DNA of 64,000 nucleotides from Favolaschia claudopus (lineage: Eukaryota > Basidiomycota > Agaricomycetes > Agaricales > Mycenaceae), in the NCBI GenBank assembly GCA_037176885.1, contig JAWWNJ010000005.1, forward strand, positions 1,736,001 to 1,800,000, written 5' to 3'. This document shows positions 60,001-64,000 of this stretch, piece by piece. The notes under the pieces were generated by a model, which saw only the letters and a list, made by a program, of their open reading frames with translations, made no database searches and had not been told where the DNA came from. The stretch's first letter is position 1. Each line of letters starts with the position of its first letter. The translations under genes were made by a program, and so were the position numbers.

Positions 60001-60784
60001 ATGAGTTGCGATTTATCTGAACAAGTCCAGAAAGCCGTCCTCACCCTCATGGACAAACAAACATTCAAGGCCGACAATCTGCTAAAGGTGGGGACGCCTG
60101 AGGCATGGGCCGAGGCTCAAACACCAAACGGAGCCGAATGCTTTCAACTTGTTGGCGAGAGTTTCCTGGACGTTCTTGTGTTGCATCTTCTCAGGAAGCC
60201 GAAGTATGTCCAACTCAGGAAGAGCGACGTCGATCACCACAAGGTACATACGCACAACTGTACATAGTCGCTATTTCTTGGCTCAATTTTCTCTTTCTTC
60301 CAGATCGTCGAAGATGTATTGAAGAGCGATGTCACGATCAACCATGTTCTGTTCGCCGCTGGAGCTTATCAAAACGTCCCGCTCAGTCCGTGGTATGGGA
60401 TGACCTCTGAACTGCCGGCCGCTGCCTTCAAAACGTATCTGGGCCTGTATTCTATGGAAGTCACCAAAGAATTCAAGTCTCCGACGCCTCCTGAGAACGA
60501 CGACGACGCTGCATTGCTGACGAAAATCGAGCTCTGGTTTAATTCAATCTTCGAGAGGCTTGCTGATGCAGCAGTGACGGCTCTGTGAGTAGCTTTCTCG
60601 CCCGGGCCATCTCTCTGGACACACGGAGGCTAATCTCAGCGAGCAGCCCTTGAATACCGGACGCAAACTCATGACTGGTTCTGGCACAGGTAACAGGTTA
60701 ATACTGTTCGTGAATTCAAATGCAGATTACTGCGCACTACTGACGCAGCACCACCGTAGACGGTTCGGACGGTTGCGGCTATGA
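60001..60784 (+). CDS. Degenerate RNase III-like domain protein, about 175-222 aa
   Basis: Exon 1 60001-60243 and exon 2 from 60304, joined by a 60-nt GT..AG intron in phase 0. Without further splicing the frame stops at 60588 (175 aa). A canonical intron 60585-60639 (GTGAGT, branch GCTAATC, CTCAG) would instead extend it to TGA 60782-60784 (222 aa); this longer model is given. Residues 20-56 follow the RNase III N-terminal layout (FKADNLL, then ECFQLVGESFL, with Glu46, Gln49 and Glu53 at the usual acidic positions). The later helix reads LPAAAFKTYLGLYSM, where the conserved Asp and Glu are Ala and Lys. It therefore looks like a non-catalytic RNase III fold. Family call is by eye. Confidence 0.5.
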
Positions 60785-62670
60785 TGGGTGGCGACTTCAA
60801 GCGTCTGATCTTCTTCTATAACGGAAACTGTCGATTTGAGCTAGATTTGCAATGTAAATTCACCGTTAATTGGACTTCTCAATGCAGTTCTCAGGCTCAT
60901 GATTAGTACGATTCTCTCGTCTCAGTCTCCTCTCAAATATTCATTTTTTTCCCGAAATTGTGCGTATCGTGGTGTATCGCGAGCGGCGAGGCTACTTGTC
61001 GAAACCGTAACAAAACTGGCGGCGACCGAAGCGGGTTAAGAGCCCTTGACAGAGGGGACGCCGAAGCCAATCAATCTCGCAGACTTTCAATGGGAAAAAC
61101 GCGGGAGCCTGAGGAACGCGACAAGACGCGGGAAACGAGAGTGAAGCAAAGTCACGTTACCGCGAAGCACTCGCCTCGAGGCGTTCGTTCATCCAGTATC
61201 GAACCTCAAATCTGTTCTTCGTCTGTGCTCTCTACGGTTGCAATTTCGACACACTGCCATTGGAGTCGGAAACCTGAAGCCGATGTACAGCCTCAATTCA
61301 AGGGCAATGCCGCGACAGCGCCAACTCAACCGAGGGCTCGGGGAATCTCAATCGACGAACGACCTGGAAACAATTCAAAAGACTCATTCTCTGTCATTTG
61401 AGACGGGGAAAGCCCAGCACCAGCAAAATTCCAGCATAGAAACATCTGGACTATCGGTGTTGGTCATACCGCTTCTCGTTTAAAAAGCTCTGCGATATAC
61501 GGTACGATGTCAATGGCCATTCACCATTGAATGATGGTTTCATTTTCGATTTCACGCTGACTGGCTATATTAGTGCTTTTCGAATCAAGGGCTCTCGATT
61601 TCTGTCTCGTTCCCTCTCGTTCCAAATCAGACCGATACTACTTACAGGTATGTTTTTCAGGCTGAAGAAGTGCCACCGAGTCCAACAATCCGAATCGTAA
61701 CAGCCTTATGGTTGTAGAGCTATGAAAAGACTCTAAGGAGCGTCGAGCGTCAATATCCTAGATACATGGGGCGTCAATATAATTGAGGTGAGCAGTAACT
61801 TCTTCGATTTTTCCGATTGCTGAATATATTGTTGAAGGATGAGAATGGCATTTAGTCTCGGCGGCATAACGGGTTCATTGTTGTGACCGGCAGGACAATA
61901 CGACATGGAAGCTCGGAGGCTGTTATAACCTACTGCTGCTGTGAAGGCGCTCGATCCGCTGCGTATACAGTAAGCCAACTCGAGAGTTCAAGTGGGGAGA
62001 CCTCTCAATTGACAATGGGTCGGACGAGCTCAGGGTTGGGATTGGCGTTGGTGAAGAAATGAATCCCAGCCATGACGAGCAACTAACCTTCGCTCAGTAT
62101 TTTCGCCTAGATTTTAGAAAATTTGGTGCCAAGATCCCTCCTTGCAGCACGCTTGGTTAACCCGGAGAATAGAACCTGGTGTAGATCGCCGACGCAGCGT
62201 GCTGCGTTTTGACAAGCGGTTTTGCATGAATTTAGAGCACTCTTCAAGTTACCTGCAGTAGGACTTTCCCAACACATCGCCGATTTGAAAACTCACTAGT
62301 GATCACGGCTGCTGTCCAGAGTCATCCAGACGGGAGGAGATTCTGCAGAATGCTTCAGAGCCTGAGTGATGTCCCGCCGGTATCGGCTTCACAAATCAAT
62401 CAGCGGAAGAGATGCACTGGCAGTCGGTTCCAACCTCGAAATGTTTGGGAATTTGCCAAGGGTGGTTCTGGTAAGGCATTGCATGATTCTACTGGTAAAG
62501 CCGAATACGCACCTGATGGTTCCACTTGTGCAACAGAACCGGGATCTTGACGATTCCAAGAGACGAGTCCTGGTCGGGAATGTTCAAACAGCCTTGCCGA
62601 TAATATGAATTGAATGTTGGTCTCAAGACCTTCTAACAAGTGTGACGTTGGTCTTTGCACCTCAAGAAAC
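60785..62670. other. Intergenic, no gene assembled
   Basis: One 147-codon + frame (60958-61401) is Arg/Thr-rich without motif. The rest is AT-rich with short frames. Confidence 0.3.
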
Positions 62671-63300
62671 GTACCTTCACGGAGATTCGCTAGCCATGAG
62701 TTGGCGAGAATTGCTTGGGAAATGTCTGACATTTTCTGTCGATATCTTGGCCGATGCTGACCATGCCGCTTTTTGTAGCTTGTCGGCTCAAAGAGAGCCT
62801 CGAAAATTCTTCGAAGTTCTATGAAAAAGATTGCGGTCGCACGAGCGCCACAAACACCATTAGCAGAGTCGGGGCCACTCGGATCACCGATAACTAGGGA
62901 CTGGGCGCGAGCAGAGGACTCAAGGATGGACGGGCCGTGGAGCGCGTGGTGCCTGCACAACCAGTGGAAGAGGTTCCCTCCTACGGCTCTGCGCATGATC
63001 TGCCTGGAGAAGTTGAAGAGATCGGTGAGCTGCGTGTTTGGGGAAACGGAACAAGCTTGCCAAGTACCCATGCCATCTGGGGGGCGATACTTCAGACTCT
63101 TCGAAGCTCAAGCTGCCACTGGCACTGGGCCAGTGCTCATCGCTGAAAATCGGTAGTGCGCGGGGCCCGGGGGGAAGGAGCGGTTTGTCGACAGAAGGAC
63201 TCGGAAGGAGGTGGTGAGAGACTGAAGAGAGACTCAGAGAGTCAAGACAACAAGTATGACCAAACAGGGGTGGCAAATCACAGACCCACGGCCCAGACAT
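62671..63300 (-). repeat. Duplicated gene-like repeat E, copy 2
   Basis: Counterpart of 49801-50420 in the same orientation; the encoded segment AKISTENVRHFPSNSRQLMA aligns with APVKISVEKIGYLPDNSRQ of copy 1. In copy 2 an in-frame TGA lies just before the conserved segment, so it is probably a pseudogene or differently spliced. A longer overlapping frame (62400-63071) is in another phase. Confidence 0.5.
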
Positions 63301-63420
63301 CTTTCCCCATTCTGCAGCTGCTCCTTCGCTTTTCTTCTTGCCACCTGGTCCTCAGCCCAACTACTCACCCGTTTCACTGGGATACTGATACTCGACGACT
63401 ATCGAAACATCGCCATACCA

Positions 63421-63681
63421 CATCTGTGGTACCGGTACAGCTCCGACTCGGAGTCCACAACGTCTTGCGACGTAAACGCGTTTTGGCCGATATTTCACCC
63501 AGACAGACGTACTACTACATGCCAGTGTATCATCAACCTCCGTGCGCTGGTAGCTCAGCTTCACGAACTCGTGGCTTTTTCCTCTTGTGCTCGGAATCAG
63601 CCTCTCCACTTGCATCGTCAGGCGTTTGTCTCCGATCTCGCTACACCAAAGCTCCTGGATTCTGCCGTGAGCACTTCTTAA
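63421..63681 (+). CDS. Coding-like exon divergent from repeat E copy 2, partial
   Basis: Open frame with protein-like composition: TTTCQCIINLRALVAQLHEL then VAFSSCARNQPLHLHRQAFV and SDLATPKLLDSAVSTS stop. A GTGAGC donor lies inside the last codons and a GTAAGT at 63698, so further exons to the right are likely. No family recognised; start not determined. Confidence 0.25.
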   Translation, partial: HLWYRYSSDSESTTSCDVNAFWPIFHPDRRTTTCQCIINLRALVAQLHELVAFSSCARNQPLHLHRQAFVSDLATPKLLDSAVSTS

Positions 63682-64000
63682 TGGCACCCCGCGTCGGGTA
63701 AGTGACGTTTCCGTTTCGAATCTGTGGAACTCATAACCCTTCAGAAAATACCACCGGCCAACTCAGTTCGTCGTCCTCAGCCTTCCTCTTCTTGACATGC
63801 GGGCTTCATGGAATGGTCTACTTCAAGTTCTCAGAGCCACAAATACACGGCTCGGATAGCATGCATCTTTGAACGGCGTGAGTGACCCGGATACGATGCT
63901 GTCGACCCACGCCTTCGTTCGCTCTTGCAAATAGCGAGACTAGAAAATCGATTGTCTCAAGACTTTGCTTGAAGACTGGCAGTATTACGGGCGGTTGGGG
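63682..64000. other. Right edge, no complete gene
   Basis: Contains possible splice sites (gtaagtgacg at 63698, cccttcag at about 63744) that may continue the preceding exon. Nothing else recognisable. Confidence 0.3.

Noticed and set aside
1..64000. CRISPR arrays, rRNA genes, retrotransposon polymerases, bacterial operons
   Set aside because: No regularly spaced repeats, no rRNA-like blocks, no reverse transcriptase or integrase motifs, and intron-rich genes rule out a prokaryotic source.

Overview
The window reads as nuclear DNA of an agaricomycete (mushroom-forming basidiomycete) fungus. The reconstructable genes are split by many introns of about 44-63 nt with GT..AG ends and CTRAY-like branch points. 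A 770-residue tryptophan-rich protein of a type I know only as an expanded agaricomycete family lies at the left. There is a fungal-type Helitron, and much of the rest is mutually similar, decayed repeat DNA. Most genes are broken into exons too short for single-frame ORF calling, so the models here were joined by hand, requiring canonical splice ends and an unbroken phase across every join.

Layout: 1-242, C-terminus of a + strand gene; 797-3263, the five-exon-type 770-aa family gene; 3.8-7.4 kb, a dispersed repeat split by a 2.94 kb insertion with a 7-bp target duplication; 9.5-16.9 kb, a Helitron with an intact five-exon Rep/PIF1-helicase gene (1977 aa) and a divergent gene for a possible OB-fold (ssDNA-binding-like) protein that carries one homopolymer frameshift; 18-20 kb, a repeat copy and a three-exon minus-strand gene; 20.6-23.4 kb and 44.9-47.8 kb, two copies of a 2.8 kb repeat in opposite orientation; 24.3-29.3 kb, a 5 kb segment bounded by inverted palindromic repeats; 33.6-35.4 kb, an 11-exon F-box-like/zinc-finger gene; 35.8 and 42.6 kb, two direct copies of a tRNA-related SINE-like repeat; 36.9-37.6 kb, a MITE with 23-bp terminal inverted repeats; 38.9-40.9 kb, an 11-exon gene ending in an RNase III-like domain; 49.8-64 kb, more dispersed repeats, several small spliced genes and a second, degenerate RNase III-like gene at 60.0 kb.

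Functionally the clear unit is the Helitron: a rolling-circle Rep/helicase transcribed rightward and a candidate single-strand-binding partner transcribed leftward from a shared 151-bp intergenic region. The F-box-like and RNase III-like genes look like host genes embedded in transposon-rich accessory DNA. No rRNA, convincing tRNA, CRISPR array or retroviral polymerase was found.
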